Part shown: positions 1 to 7,907 of the stretch, piece after piece
Numbering within the stretch: the stretch's first letter is position 1
How the letters are laid out: each line of letters opens with the position of its first letter
Assembly: GCF_902364365.1 (NCBI RefSeq)
Contig: NZ_CABJDN010000001.1
Coordinates: forward strand, 248,001 to 312,000
DNA from: Bacteroides intestinalis
Lineage (GTDB): Bacteria > Bacteroidota > Bacteroidia > Bacteroidales > Bacteroidaceae
Length of the DNA stretch: 64,000 nt
Direction: 5' to 3'
Notes under the pieces: generated by a model
Databases searched by the model: none
What the model saw: the letters and a program-made list of their open reading frames with translations, nothing else
Told to the model about the DNA's origin: nothing
Position numbers and translations under genes: made by a program

Positions 1-238
1 GGAAGCAGTCTCGCTCGGTTGGCTGAATCGATGGCTGGGTGCCGGACTGGGCGCATTGAAGTTTCTGCTGCTGGTGAGTCTGCTTATCTGTGTTGTCGAG
101 TTTATCGACTCGGATAATACGATGATTGATAGAACAATGAAGGAGGAATCCGTGTTATATTATCCTATAGAGTCGTTTGCGGGAATGTTTTTCCCGGCTG
201 CAAAAGAAGTTACAGAACAATATATACTTAATACATAA
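1..238 (+). CDS. CvpA-family membrane protein, C-terminal fragment
   Basis: The reading frame is open from base 2 to the TAA at 236-238, so the gene begins before the window and about 78 codons remain. The visible part has a small Gly/Leu-rich stretch, a hydrophobic membrane segment ([16 protein letters not shown]) and a polar tail with [12 protein letters not shown]. This resembles the last membrane segment and tail of CvpA (colicin V production) proteins, which are inner-membrane proteins of poorly defined role. An internal ATG at 56 lies inside the membrane segment and is not a likely start. The stop codon overlaps the sufB start by one base (TAATG), so the gene is probably cotranscribed and translationally coupled with the suf operon. 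The family call is from the pattern only. Confidence 0.65.
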   Translation, partial: EAVSLGWLNRWLGAGLGALKFLLLVSLLICVVEFIDSDNTMIDRTMKEESVLYYPIESFAGMFFPAAKEVTEQYILNT

Positions 239-1695
239 TGCAACCCGAAGAACCCAATAAATATGTAAAGGAACTAACGCAGGAGAAGTACAAGTATGGC
301 TTCACCACCGACGTGCATACGGAAGTCATTGAGCGTGGGCTGAATGAAGATGTTGTACGGCTGATCTCTGCGAAGAAGAACGAGCCGGAATGGCTGTTGG
401 AGTTCCGTCTGAAAGCATATCGTCATTGGTTGACGATGGAGATGCCTACATGGGCGCATCTCCGTATTCCTGAGATAGATTACCAGGCTATTTCCTACTA
501 TGCCGACCCGTTGGCAAAGAAGAAAGATGCGCCGAAGAGTATGGACGAAGTAGACCCTGAGTTGATAAAAACCTTCAATAAGCTGGGTATTCCCTTGGAA
601 GAACAGATGGCATTGAGTGGCATGGCAGTGGATGCTGTGATGGACTCCGTATCTGTGAAGACTACGTTCAAGGAAACGTTGATGGAGAAAGGAATCATTT
701 TCTGTTCCATCAGTGAAGCCGTACGTGAACATCCGGATTTGGTGCAGAAGTATCTTGGTTCCGTTGTAGGATACCGTGATAATTTCTTTGCCGCACTGAA
801 CTCGGCGGTATTCTCCGACGGTTCGTTTGTATATATTCCGAAAGGGGTACGCTGCCCGATGGAGCTGTCCACGTATTTCCGTATCAATGCGCGTAATACA
901 GGCCAGTTTGAGCGGACGCTGATTGTGGCGGATGATGATTCGTATGTTTCCTATCTGGAAGGTTGTACGGCTCCGATGCGCGATGAGAACCAGTTGCATG
1001 CCGCTATCGTGGAGATTGTGGTGCACGAGCGTGCGGAAGTGAAGTACAGTACCGTACAGAACTGGTATCCGGGTGATGCCGAAGGTAAAGGCGGTGTCTA
1101 TAATTTCGTTACGAAACGTGGTAACTGCAAAGGTGCGAACAGTAAACTTTCCTGGACACAGGTGGAGACAGGTTCGGCTATTACGTGGAAATACCCTTCC
1201 TGTATTTTGACGGGAGATAACTCTTCGGCTGAATTCTACAGTGTGGCGGTGACGAATAACTACCAACAGGCAGATACGGGTACGAAGATGATTCATCTGG
1301 GTAAGAATACCAGCAGTACCATTGTCAGCAAAGGTATCTCTGCCGGACATAGTGAGAACTCTTACCGTGGTCTGGTGCGTGTAGCTCAAAAGGCGGATAA
1401 TGCACGTAACTATAGCCAGTGCGACTCTCTGTTGCTGGGTGATAAGTGCGGTGCGCATACCTTCCCGTATATGGATATCCATAATGAGACGGCGGTTGTG
1501 GAGCATGAGGCGACTACCAGCAAGATCAATGAAGACCAGATCTTCTATTGCAACCAGCGTGGTATTTCTACGGAGGATGCAGTAGGGCTGATAGTGAACG
1601 GTTATGCAAAGGAAGTGCTTAATAAGCTGCCTATGGAGTTTGCGGTAGAGGCCCAGAAGTTGTTGGCTATTTCGCTGGAAGGCAGCGTAGGATAG
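238..1695 (+). CDS. sufB: Fe-S cluster assembly scaffold SufB
   Basis: SufB is the scaffold of the cytosolic SUF system. With SufC and SufD it forms the SufBC2D complex that builds Fe-S clusters on sulfur delivered from SufS. The 485-residue protein has the usual length. It shows the N-terminal SufB region ([20 protein letters not shown]), the long beta-helix core, and the C-terminal block [16 protein letters not shown] that is typical of SufB rather than SufD. The ATG overlaps the stop of the preceding cvpA-like gene by one base. It is followed by sufC after 38 bases that hold a 7-bp repeat tract. No SufE or SufA gene is seen nearby. Confidence 0.95.
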   Translation: MQPEEPNKYVKELTQEKYKYGFTTDVHTEVIERGLNEDVVRLISAKKNEPEWLLEFRLKAYRHWLTMEMPTWAHLRIPEIDYQAISYYADPLAKKKDAPKSMDEVDPELIKTFNKLGIPLEEQMALSGMAVDAVMDSVSVKTTFKETLMEKGIIFCSISEAVREHPDLVQKYLGSVVGYRDNFFAALNSAVFSDGSFVYIPKGVRCPMELSTYFRINARNTGQFERTLIVADDDSYVSYLEGCTAPMRDENQLHAAIVEIVVHERAEVKYSTVQNWYPGDAEGKGGVYNFVTKRGNCKGANSKLSWTQVETGSAITWKYPSCILTGDNSSAEFYSVAVTNNYQQADTGTKMIHLGKNTSSTIVSKGISAGHSENSYRGLVRVAQKADNARNYSQCDSLLLGDKCGAHTFPYMDIHNETAVVEHEATTSKINEDQIFYCNQRGISTEDAVGLIVNGYAKEVLNKLPMEFAVEAQKLLAISLEGSVG

Positions 1696-1701
1696 GAATT
1701 G

Positions 1702-1729
1702 TAATTAGTCATTTGTAATTAGTAATTAT
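1702..1729 (+). repeat. Heptad tract between sufB and sufC
   Basis: Four consecutive 7-mers, TAATTAG, TCATTTG, TAATTAG and TAATTAT, fill the sufB-sufC spacer and end 4 bases before the sufC ATG. They sit where a ribosome binding site would be. The tract belongs to the same class as the heptad tracts in the dcw operon but has a different core. Confidence 0.6.
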
Positions 1730-1733
1730 AGAA

Positions 1734-2486
1734 ATGTTAGAGATAAAAGACCTGCATGCCAGTGTAAATGGCAAAGAGATATTGAAGGGCATCAACCTGT
1801 CGGTAAAAGCAGGTGAGGTGCATGCTATTATGGGGCCGAACGGTTCCGGTAAGAGTACTCTTTCGGCTGTATTGGTAGGTAATCCTGCCTTTGAAGTGAC
1901 AAAGGGAAGCGTGACTTTCTGCGGTAAGAACCTTTTGGACTTTTCACCGGAAGACCGTAGTCATGAGGGCATCTTCCTCAGTTTCCAATATCCGGTAGAA
2001 ATTCCGGGTGTGAGTATGGTCAACTTTATGCGTGCAGCGGTGAATGAGCAACGTAAATACAATCATCTGCCTGCTCTCAGTGCAAGCGAGTTCCTGAAGT
2101 TGATGCGTGAAAAGCGTGCTATTGTGGAACTGGACAATAAACTGGCTAACCGTTCGGTGAACGAAGGTTTCTCCGGTGGTGAGAAGAAGCGGAATGAAAT
2201 CTTCCAGATGGCGATGCTGGAACCGAAATTGAGTATTCTGGATGAAACGGATTCCGGGCTGGATATCGATGCTTTGCGTATCGTGGCCGAAGGTGTGAAC
2301 AAACTAAAAACACCGGAGAACAGCACCATTGTCATCACTCACTACCAACGCTTACTGGATTATATCAAACCTGACGTCGTACATGTGCTTTACAAAGGTC
2401 GTATCGTGAAGACTGCGGGACCGGAATTGGCTCTGGAACTGGAAGAGAAGGGGTATGACTGGATTAAGAAGGAACTAGGAGAGTAA
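1734..2486 (+). CDS. sufC: SufC ATPase of the Fe-S assembly complex
   Basis: SufC is the ABC-type ATPase that drives conformational change in the SufBC2D scaffold; it is soluble and has no transport role. The 250-residue protein has Walker A (GPNGSGKST, about residues 34-42), the signature [10 protein letters not shown] (about 146-155) and the SufC-type Walker [13 protein letters not shown] (about 164-175), followed by the switch His in VITHYQR. It lies between sufB and the inserted GxxExxY gene, and the operon resumes with sufD about 500 bases later. Confidence 0.96.
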   Translation: MLEIKDLHASVNGKEILKGINLSVKAGEVHAIMGPNGSGKSTLSAVLVGNPAFEVTKGSVTFCGKNLLDFSPEDRSHEGIFLSFQYPVEIPGVSMVNFMRAAVNEQRKYNHLPALSASEFLKLMREKRAIVELDNKLANRSVNEGFSGGEKKRNEIFQMAMLEPKLSILDETDSGLDIDALRIVAEGVNKLKTPENSTIVITHYQRLLDYIKPDVVHVLYKGRIVKTAGPELALELEEKGYDWIKKELGE

Positions 2487-2495
2487 TTACATTTT

Positions 2496-2526
2496 TTAGA
2501 CGCGGATGGCACGGATGACGCGGATT
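2496..2526 (+). repeat. Left inverted repeat of GxxExxY cassette
   Basis: A 31-bp element starting TTAGACGCGG, 9 bases after the sufC stop. It contains three 9-bp units (CGCGGATGG, CACGGATGA, CGCGGATTT). Its reverse complement is found at 2942-2972 with 4 differences, all transitions. The pair brackets the GxxExxY gene. Confidence 0.85.
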
Positions 2527-2541
2527 TTTTATTAGTGCATT

Positions 2542-2979
2542 ATGAGTTTGACACAGGCGGATAAAACTGATGCTATTATAAATGCATTTTATGATGTGTA
2601 TAATGAGCTTGGGTATGGGTTTATTGAAAATGTATATCAGAATGCATTATATAGGGAGCTGTTGAGACGTGATATTCCCTGTGTAGCACATCCGAAAATA
2701 AATGTTTATTATAAGGATGAAGTAGTCGGTTATTATGAAGCTGATATAATTGTATATAATTCTGTTATTTTAGAATTAAAAGCGGTCACCCGACTATCTA
2801 AAGAACATGAATTGCAATTGGTCAATTATTTGAAAGCAACAGATATAGAAGTGGGATTATTATTAAACTTTGGTCCCAAACCAGAAATTAGTAGAAAGGT
2901 TTTTTCCCATTACTATAGAGAACGTCTACAGAATAATAGTGAATCCGCGTCATCCGCGTTATCCGTGTCTAAGAAATAA
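2542..2979 (+). CDS. GxxExxY protein, PD-(D/E)xK nuclease fold
   Basis: A 145-residue member of the GxxExxY family (PDDEXK_3), for which no firm cellular role is known to me. The naming motif is GFIENVY (residues 26-32). A nuclease-like active site is visible as Asp68 (EADIIVY) and Glu78-x-Lys80 (ILELKAV), so the catalytic residues appear intact. The gene interrupts the suf operon between sufC and sufD. It is visibly more AT-rich than its neighbours and is bracketed by 31-bp inverted repeats. The 3' repeat is translated as the last residues (ESASSALSVSKK), so the true protein core ends near residue 130. Context and composition suggest insertion by transfer. A mobile or repeat-linked role is inference. 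Confidence 0.85.
   Translation: MSLTQADKTDAIINAFYDVYNELGYGFIENVYQNALYRELLRRDIPCVAHPKINVYYKDEVVGYYEADIIVYNSVILELKAVTRLSKEHELQLVNYLKATDIEVGLLLNFGPKPEISRKVFSHYYRERLQNNSESASSALSVSKK
2942..2972 (-). repeat. Right inverted repeat of GxxExxY cassette
   Basis: This is the reverse-complement partner of 2496-2526 (27 of 31 positions identical), built of the same 9-bp units. It overlaps the last codons of the GxxExxY gene and ends 5 bases before its stop codon. Confidence 0.85.
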
Positions 2980-2992
2980 AATATAAACGTAT

Positions 2993-4336
2993 ATGAATGC
3001 AGAACAACAATACATAGATCTTTTCTCCCAGACGGAAGCGATGATATGCCAGCACAGCACCGAGGTGATGAATACCCCTCGCGCGACTGCGTTTGCCGAC
3101 TTTGAACGGCTTGGCTTTCCTACCCGTAAACAGGAGAAATATAAATATACCGATGTCAGCAAGTTCTTTGAACCGGACTATGGGTTGAACCTGAACCGTC
3201 TGGATATTCCGGTAAATCCCTATGAAGTATTCAAATGTGACGTACCCAATATGAGTACCTCTCTGTACTTTGTAGTGAATGATGCTTTTTACAATAAAGC
3301 ATTACCTGCCCCACATCTGCCCGATGGAGTCATCTTTGGTAGTTTGAAGGAGATGGCAGAGAAGCATCCGGAACTGGTAAAGAAGTACTATGGCAAGCTG
3401 GCGGACACTTCAAAAGATGGAGTAACAGCATTCAATACCACTTTTGCGCAAGACGGTGTGCTGCTATATGTACCTAAGAACGTTGCTTTGGAACGTCCCA
3501 TTCAGTTGGTAAACATCCTGCGTGGTGACGTGAACTTCCTGGTGAACCGCCGGGTATTGATTGTATTGGAAGATGGCGCACAGGCACGTATGCTGGTGTG
3601 TGATCATGCCATGGATGCCGTGAACTTCCTGGCAACCCAGGTGATAGAAGTATTTGTAGGTGAGAATGCTGTCTTTGACCTTTACGAACTGGAAGAAACG
3701 CATACAAGTACCGTACGTATCAGCAATATGTATGTGAGACAGGAAGCCAACAGCAATGTATTGCTGAATGGCATGACCTTGCATAACGGCACTTCCCGCA
3801 ACACCACCGAAGTATTGCTGGCAGGTGAAGGCGCCGAAATCAACCTTTGCGGTATGGCCATTGCAGATAAGAATCAGCATGTAGACAACAATACAAGCAT
3901 AGACCATGCCGTGCCTAACTGTACGAGTAATGAACTCTTCAAGTATGTGCTCGATGACCAGTCAGTCGGTGCATTTGCCGGTCTGGTGTTAGTACGTCCG
4001 GATGCGCAACATACCAGTTCGCAACAAACGAACCGGAACCTTTGCGCCACACGTGAGGCACGTATGTATACGCAGCCGCAACTGGAAATTTATGCCGATG
4101 ATGTAAAGTGTAGCCATGGCGCTACCGTTGGCCAGTTGGATGAGAATGCACTTTTCTATATGCGTCAGCGCGGTATTCCGGCACGTGAAGCCCGCTTATT
4201 GCTGATGTTTGCCTTCGTGAACGAAGTAATCGATACCATCCGTCTGGATGCATTGAAAGATCGCTTACATCTCTTGGTAGAGAAACGTTTCCGTGGTGAA
4301 CTGAATAAGTGCCAAGGCTGTGCGATATGCAAGTGA
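2993..4336 (+). CDS. sufD: Fe-S cluster assembly protein SufD
   Basis: SufD is the second beta-helix subunit of the SufBC2D scaffold. The 447-residue protein shows the SufD-type N-terminus (FPTRKQEKYKYTDVSKFF), the beta-helix core with repeated hydrophobic strands, and the C-terminal block EIYADDVKCSHGATVGQLDENALFYM with the paired Cys-His that closes the SufB-SufD interface. A Cys-rich tail (KCQGCAICK) ends the protein. It starts 13 bases after the inserted GxxExxY gene and is followed 23 bases later by sufS, so it still belongs to the suf operon. Confidence 0.95.
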   Translation: MNAEQQYIDLFSQTEAMICQHSTEVMNTPRATAFADFERLGFPTRKQEKYKYTDVSKFFEPDYGLNLNRLDIPVNPYEVFKCDVPNMSTSLYFVVNDAFYNKALPAPHLPDGVIFGSLKEMAEKHPELVKKYYGKLADTSKDGVTAFNTTFAQDGVLLYVPKNVALERPIQLVNILRGDVNFLVNRRVLIVLEDGAQARMLVCDHAMDAVNFLATQVIEVFVGENAVFDLYELEETHTSTVRISNMYVRQEANSNVLLNGMTLHNGTSRNTTEVLLAGEGAEINLCGMAIADKNQHVDNNTSIDHAVPNCTSNELFKYVLDDQSVGAFAGLVLVRPDAQHTSSQQTNRNLCATREARMYTQPQLEIYADDVKCSHGATVGQLDENALFYMRQRGIPAREARLLLMFAFVNEVIDTIRLDALKDRLHLLVEKRFRGELNKCQGCAICK

Positions 4337-4359
4337 GAATATATTAATACCTAAACAAC

Positions 4360-5574
4360 ATGTATGATATTCAAAAGATAAGAGCCGATTTCCCGATACT
4401 TTCCCGTGAAGTGTACGGCAAACCATTAGTCTATTTGGATAATGGGGCGACGACACAGAAGCCGCGTTGTGTGGTGGATGCCATAACGGATGAATATTAT
4501 TCTGTCAATGCCAATGTGCACCGTGGCGTACACTTCCTGTCGCAACAGGCAACGGAACTGCACGAGGCAAGCCGAGAGACGGTGCGGAAGTTCATCAATG
4601 CCGGTTCTATAAATGAAATCGTATTTACACGGGGAACCACGGAAAGCATCAATCTGTTAGCCTCCAGTTTCGGTGAGGCATTTCTGCATCCGGGTGACGA
4701 AGTGATTGTTTCCGTAATGGAACATCATAGTAATATCGTTCCCTGGCAACTGCTGGCCGAACGGAAGCGTATCAATCTGAAGGTTATTCCGATGAACGAC
4801 CGCGGTGAACTTCTGATGGATGAATACGAGAAGCTTTTCACTGACCGAACGAAGATTGTGAGCGTAGTACATGTGTCCAATGTTTTGGGTACGGTCAATC
4901 CTATCAAGGAAATGATTAAGATTGCCCATAATCATGATGTACCTTTCCTGGTAGATGCGGCACAATCCATTCCTCACATGGCAGTGGACGTGAAAGATCT
5001 GGACGCTGATTTCCTTGTATTCTCCGGTCATAAAGTGTATGGGCCTACCGGTGTGGGCGTGCTCTATGGTAAGGAAGAATGGCTGAATAAGTTACCTCCT
5101 TATCAAGGCGGCGGTGAGATGATAAAGCATGTATCTTTTGAACGTACTACCTTCAATGAATTGCCGTTTAAGTTCGAAGCCGGTACTCCTGACTATATCG
5201 GTACTACGGGACTGGCGAAAGCTCTCGATTATGTTTCTGCCATTGGCATGGATAAGATTGCCGCTTATGAGCATGAATTGACGGAATATGCCACGCAGCG
5301 ATTGAAAACAATCCCCGGTATGCGTATCTTTGGTGAAGCTGCTGAGAAAGGAAGTGTCATCTCCTTCCTTGTGGGGGATATTCATCACTTCGATATGGGC
5401 ACATTGCTCGATCGTCTCGGCATTGCCGTACGTACAGGACACCATTGTGCCCAACCGTTGATGCAACGCCTCGGCATAGAAGGAACAGTGCGTGCTTCTT
5501 TTGGAATCTATAATACGAAAGAAGAAATAGATGTCTTGGTGGCAGGTATCGAACGCGTCAGCAAGATGTTCTAA
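4360..5574 (+). CDS. sufS: SufS cysteine desulfurase
   Basis: A PLP-dependent group II cysteine desulfurase that takes sulfur from cysteine as a persulfide and feeds it to the SUF scaffold. The 404-residue protein has the PLP Schiff-base lysine in SGHKVYGPTG (about Lys225), a PLP-contacting His in MEHHSNIVPW, and the persulfide cysteine in RTGHHCAQP (about Cys363) on the short lobe expected of SufS. It is the last gene of the operon, and a weak hairpin follows. SufE or SufU, the usual partner, is not in the window. Confidence 0.95.
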   Translation: MYDIQKIRADFPILSREVYGKPLVYLDNGATTQKPRCVVDAITDEYYSVNANVHRGVHFLSQQATELHEASRETVRKFINAGSINEIVFTRGTTESINLLASSFGEAFLHPGDEVIVSVMEHHSNIVPWQLLAERKRINLKVIPMNDRGELLMDEYEKLFTDRTKIVSVVHVSNVLGTVNPIKEMIKIAHNHDVPFLVDAAQSIPHMAVDVKDLDADFLVFSGHKVYGPTGVGVLYGKEEWLNKLPPYQGGGEMIKHVSFERTTFNELPFKFEAGTPDYIGTTGLAKALDYVSAIGMDKIAAYEHELTEYATQRLKTIPGMRIFGEAAEKGSVISFLVGDIHHFDMGTLLDRLGIAVRTGHHCAQPLMQRLGIEGTVRASFGIYNTKEEIDVLVAGIERVSKMF

Positions 5575-5594
5575 GCATAAATATAAAATTTAGG

Positions 5595-5623
5595 TTTCGT
5601 AAGCCTTATCAAAGCTTGCGAAA
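5595..5623 (+). terminator. Possible terminator after sufS
   Basis: A hairpin with a 10-bp stem (TTTCGTAAGC against GCTTGCGAAA, one G-T pair) and a 9-base loop lies 20 bases after the sufS stop. There is no clean T run behind it, so termination is uncertain. Confidence 0.4.
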
Positions 5624-5719
5624 CTTGAGTATAAAATATAAAAAGAAGGTCACTGCAACTTTCCGTCCTGTCTGTGCGTCTAATAGAATGCAAATAACTT
5701 AAATAAACAGAGAAAGATC

Positions 5720-6040
5720 ATGTTAGTAACAACAACCCCAATTATCGAGGGTGGACGTATCACCCGCTATTACGGTATAGTTTCAGGCGAGACGATTATC
5801 GGTGCCAATGTATTCCGTGACTTTTTTGCCAGTATTCGTGATGTAGTGGGCGGACGCAGCGGCTCTTACGAGGAAGTGCTGCGTGAAGCGAAAGATATTG
5901 CCCTTCGTGAAATGCAGGAGCATGCCAAGGCACTTGGAGCCAATGCTGTGATTGGCGTGGATTTGGACTATGAAACAGTAGGTGGAAGCGGCAGTATGCT
6001 GATGGTAACTGCTTGCGGCACGGCTGTGACCGTAGAATAA
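5720..6040 (+). CDS. YbjQ/UPF0145 family protein
   Basis: A 106-residue protein of the YbjQ (DUF74) family, which forms small pentameric cytosolic assemblies of unknown function. The family hallmarks are present: the N-terminal strand [21 protein letters not shown], a central helix with many Ala/Glu residues ([22 protein letters not shown]), and the closing strand [13 protein letters not shown] followed by [13 protein letters not shown]. It stands alone 145 bases after sufS and converges with the anti-sigma gene. Confidence 0.88.
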   Translation: MLVTTTPIIEGGRITRYYGIVSGETIIGANVFRDFFASIRDVVGGRSGSYEEVLREAKDIALREMQEHAKALGANAVIGVDLDYETVGGSGSMLMVTACGTAVTVE

Positions 6041-6080
6041 TCAATACAGAGGGAGAACCGGAAAGCTCTTCCCCTGCATA

Positions 6081-7052
6081 TCAATGCTTGGGAGAATAAT
6101 CGCTGATGATTACTTTTCCCTTTTTTTGTTCCAGTTTGGCTATTCCCAGATCATTGAGCGCTTGCAGTACCTCTTCCAAGGAAGTTGTTCGCGGGAAGCG
6201 GAAATGAATGCGTTGTTTCAGCAAGTCGGGCGAATGAAAGATGATACTGGTATTATACCATGTGCCGACAGACTTCATTATCTCCGCCAGTTCGGCATCA
6301 TCGAAGCTGAACTCTCCTTTGGTCCATCCTTCCGTTGCGGTGAGTTGTGCTTCGGATATGGTGAAACCATTATCTTCAGACAATATAGCTTGCTGTCCGG
6401 GCAATATGTCTTTCTGCCGTGTTTGTTTCTCGTCGCTGACGCGGACGCGCCCCTGAAATAAAGTGACTGCCGCTACTTTTCCCGGATAGGCATTTACATC
6501 GAATACCGTGCCCAATACCTGTGTCTGCATCTTACCGGAAGAAACAATGAAAGGACGTGCACTATCTTTTGCCACTTCGAAACGTGCTTCTCCTGTCAGA
6601 TGGACTTCACGGGTCCCCTCTGCCGGGAATTGTTTAGGATATTCCAGGCGGGAATTGGCGCTGAGCGTAACCTGTGTACCATCGTCCAAAGTGATTTGCA
6701 TGGTAGTGGCTGGGGGAGTTGAAAGAGTAATCCTGCCATTGCTCTCTGAGGTGATGATTGCTTCGGGAACATCCAGGGCCGCAAAGATTTCGATATCTTG
6801 AATCGTGTCTTTGTTGGTAATACGGGGCACGATAAGCACTACCAGCACTACGATGGCAGCTGCAATGCCGGAAGTCCACATCTGTATGATGCGTCTGCGT
6901 TTTTGGGCGTCTTGCCGGGAGGCAAAAGCATTCCATGCCGCGCGGGTTTCTTCTTCCGAAGGTAAGTCTCCGAGCGCTTCTCCGAAGGCATTCAGTAATC
7001 TGAGGTCTTCAGTATCCATCTTGAAATCATTTTCTTTTTTCTCTTCCATCAT
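6081..7052 (-). CDS. FecR-type anti-sigma factor
   Basis: An inner-membrane anti-sigma factor that holds an ECF sigma factor and relays a signal from an outer-membrane receptor. The 323-residue protein has a cytosolic N-terminal part, one membrane segment (about residues 59-77, rich in Ala, Ile and Val), a periplasmic FecR beta domain (about 105-205) and the Bacteroidetes C-terminal DUF4974-type domain (about 255-320). The start at 7052 overlaps the sigma-factor stop in an ATGA arrangement, so the two are translationally coupled. A second ATG directly follows the first. The likely partner is the outer-membrane protein at 7908-10493. Confidence 0.9.
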   Translation of the reverse strand: MMEEKKENDFKMDTEDLRLLNAFGEALGDLPSEEETRAAWNAFASRQDAQKRRRIIQMWTSGIAAAIVVLVVLIVPRITNKDTIQDIEIFAALDVPEAIITSESNGRITLSTPPATTMQITLDDGTQVTLSANSRLEYPKQFPAEGTREVHLTGEARFEVAKDSARPFIVSSGKMQTQVLGTVFDVNAYPGKVAAVTLFQGRVRVSDEKQTRQKDILPGQQAILSEDNGFTISEAQLTATEGWTKGEFSFDDAELAEIMKSVGTWYNTSIIFHSPDLLKQRIHFRFPRTTSLEEVLQALNDLGIAKLEQKKGKVIISDYSPKH

Positions 7053-7573
7053 CGGTTTCCTCCTTTCAGGGTCATAGCTTCGCGCAAGGTACGCAAAGCT
7101 TTGGATATATGTTTCTTTACAGTGTCGGGACTGATGCCAAGCTGTTCGGCTACTTCCCGATAGGTTTTATGTTCATAATAGCAGAGCCGCAATACCGTGC
7201 AGGTTGGTTCCGGTAGGTTGCGGGCAATGCTTTCCGCTTGTTGCAGTAGTCGTTCATGTTCCCGGTAGTCGGTCGCTACATCCATGCGGGTGGCTTCGCG
7301 CAATGCTTCCAGGTTGGTAGCTTCTACTTGCAGATGCTTCAGACGGTTAAGGCAGGCGTTACGTGCCGCAGTGTAAAGCCAGGCTCCCCGGTTTTCCGGT
7401 TCCAGCTTTTCGAATTGTTTCCACGCCTGCTCCATCACACTACCCACAATATCACGGGCTTCTTCTCCGTCGCCCAATAGTTGGGTGGCGTAGCGCACCA
7501 GACGGGGATATAGCTCCGTGAACATCTGTCCGAAAACTTCTCTTTTTGTGTCTTTTTTATGAAACAAGGACAT
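7049..7573 (-). CDS. ECF RNA polymerase sigma factor
   Basis: A 174-residue ECF sigma-70 factor. Region 2 is seen in YPRLVRYATQLLGD and VMEQAWKQFE, and region 4 in LPEPTCTVLRLCYYEHKT with the helix-turn-helix YREVAEQLGISPDTVKKHIS. It is followed in overlap by its FecR anti-sigma gene. A perfect TACCTTTG element lies 24-31 bases upstream of the start codon. In Bacteroides such pairs usually control an adjacent outer-membrane transporter. Here the nearest candidate is the beta-barrel gene just upstream on the same strand, separated by a 22-bp repeat array. Confidence 0.92.
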   Translation of the reverse strand: MSLFHKKDTKREVFGQMFTELYPRLVRYATQLLGDGEEARDIVGSVMEQAWKQFEKLEPENRGAWLYTAARNACLNRLKHLQVEATNLEALREATRMDVATDYREHERLLQQAESIARNLPEPTCTVLRLCYYEHKTYREVAEQLGISPDTVKKHISKALRTLREAMTLKGGNR

Positions 7574-7596
7574 TCTCTGATTCTTTATTTAGTCTG

Positions 7597-7604
7597 CAAA
7601 GGTA
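7597..7604 (-). promoter_or_regulatory. -7 element for sigma/anti-sigma genes
   Basis: The minus strand reads TACCTTTG, a perfect match to the Bacteroides -7 consensus TAnnTTTG, 24-31 bases before the sigma-factor start. No TTTG element is seen at the expected -33 distance. Confidence 0.55.
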
Positions 7605-7670
7605 AGGATTATCCTTTATTTCCTTTATCAATCTCCTTAAACTGTCGTTGCACCGTTGTGGGAAGGACAT

Positions 7671-7684
7671 TGTACAATTGTACA
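7671..7684. promoter_or_regulatory. 14-bp perfect palindrome
   Basis: TGTACAATTGTACA is a perfect 14-bp palindrome 67 bases upstream (minus strand) of the sigma-gene -7 element. It could be a dimeric operator. No regulator is known to fit it. Confidence 0.4.
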
Positions 7685-7761
7685 TATTGGGAAAGAGAGA
7701 TACAGGAAATGGTTAGTGCTCTAGCAATCAGTTGGTTGTATTTACAAACCATTTACATCAC

Positions 7762-7907
7762 ACGGTAAAAGCATTTACCGCCATATGTAACGCTCTTTAC
7801 CCCTTATTGTAACGCTCTTTACCTCGGTATGTAACGCTCTTTACCTCGGCGTGTAAACGGAGTTATCATTTGAGGTAAACAGAATCATCCTTTGGGGTAA
7901 ACGGAAT
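7762..7907. repeat. 22-bp-period palindromic array
   Basis: Seven units start at 7762, 7784, 7806, 7828, 7850, 7872 and 7894, an exact 22-bp step; the last runs across the neighbouring stop codon. Units at 7784, 7806 and 7828 share GTAACGCTCTTTAC, whose ends are complementary. The unit at 7762 contains CGGTAAAAGCATTTACCG, a perfect 7-bp stem with a 4-base loop. The last three units carry GTAAAC or GTAAAC-like cores. The array begins in the stop codon region of the outer-membrane protein gene and fills much of the 334-base gap before the sigma gene. Confidence 0.85.

Noticed and set aside
274..1506. Long minus-strand open frame of 410 codons opposite sufB
   Set aside because: It is a shadow of the sufB frame; its translation is rich in His, Arg and Thr with no recognisable family, and sufB is certain.
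2496..2972. Ordinary insertion sequence around the GxxExxY gene
   Set aside because: No transposase is encoded and no target-site duplication is evident next to the inverted repeats.
7559..7768. Plus-strand frame of 69 codons beside the sigma gene
   Set aside because: It starts opposite the sigma start, contains the sigma promoter and palindrome, and ends in the 22-bp array.
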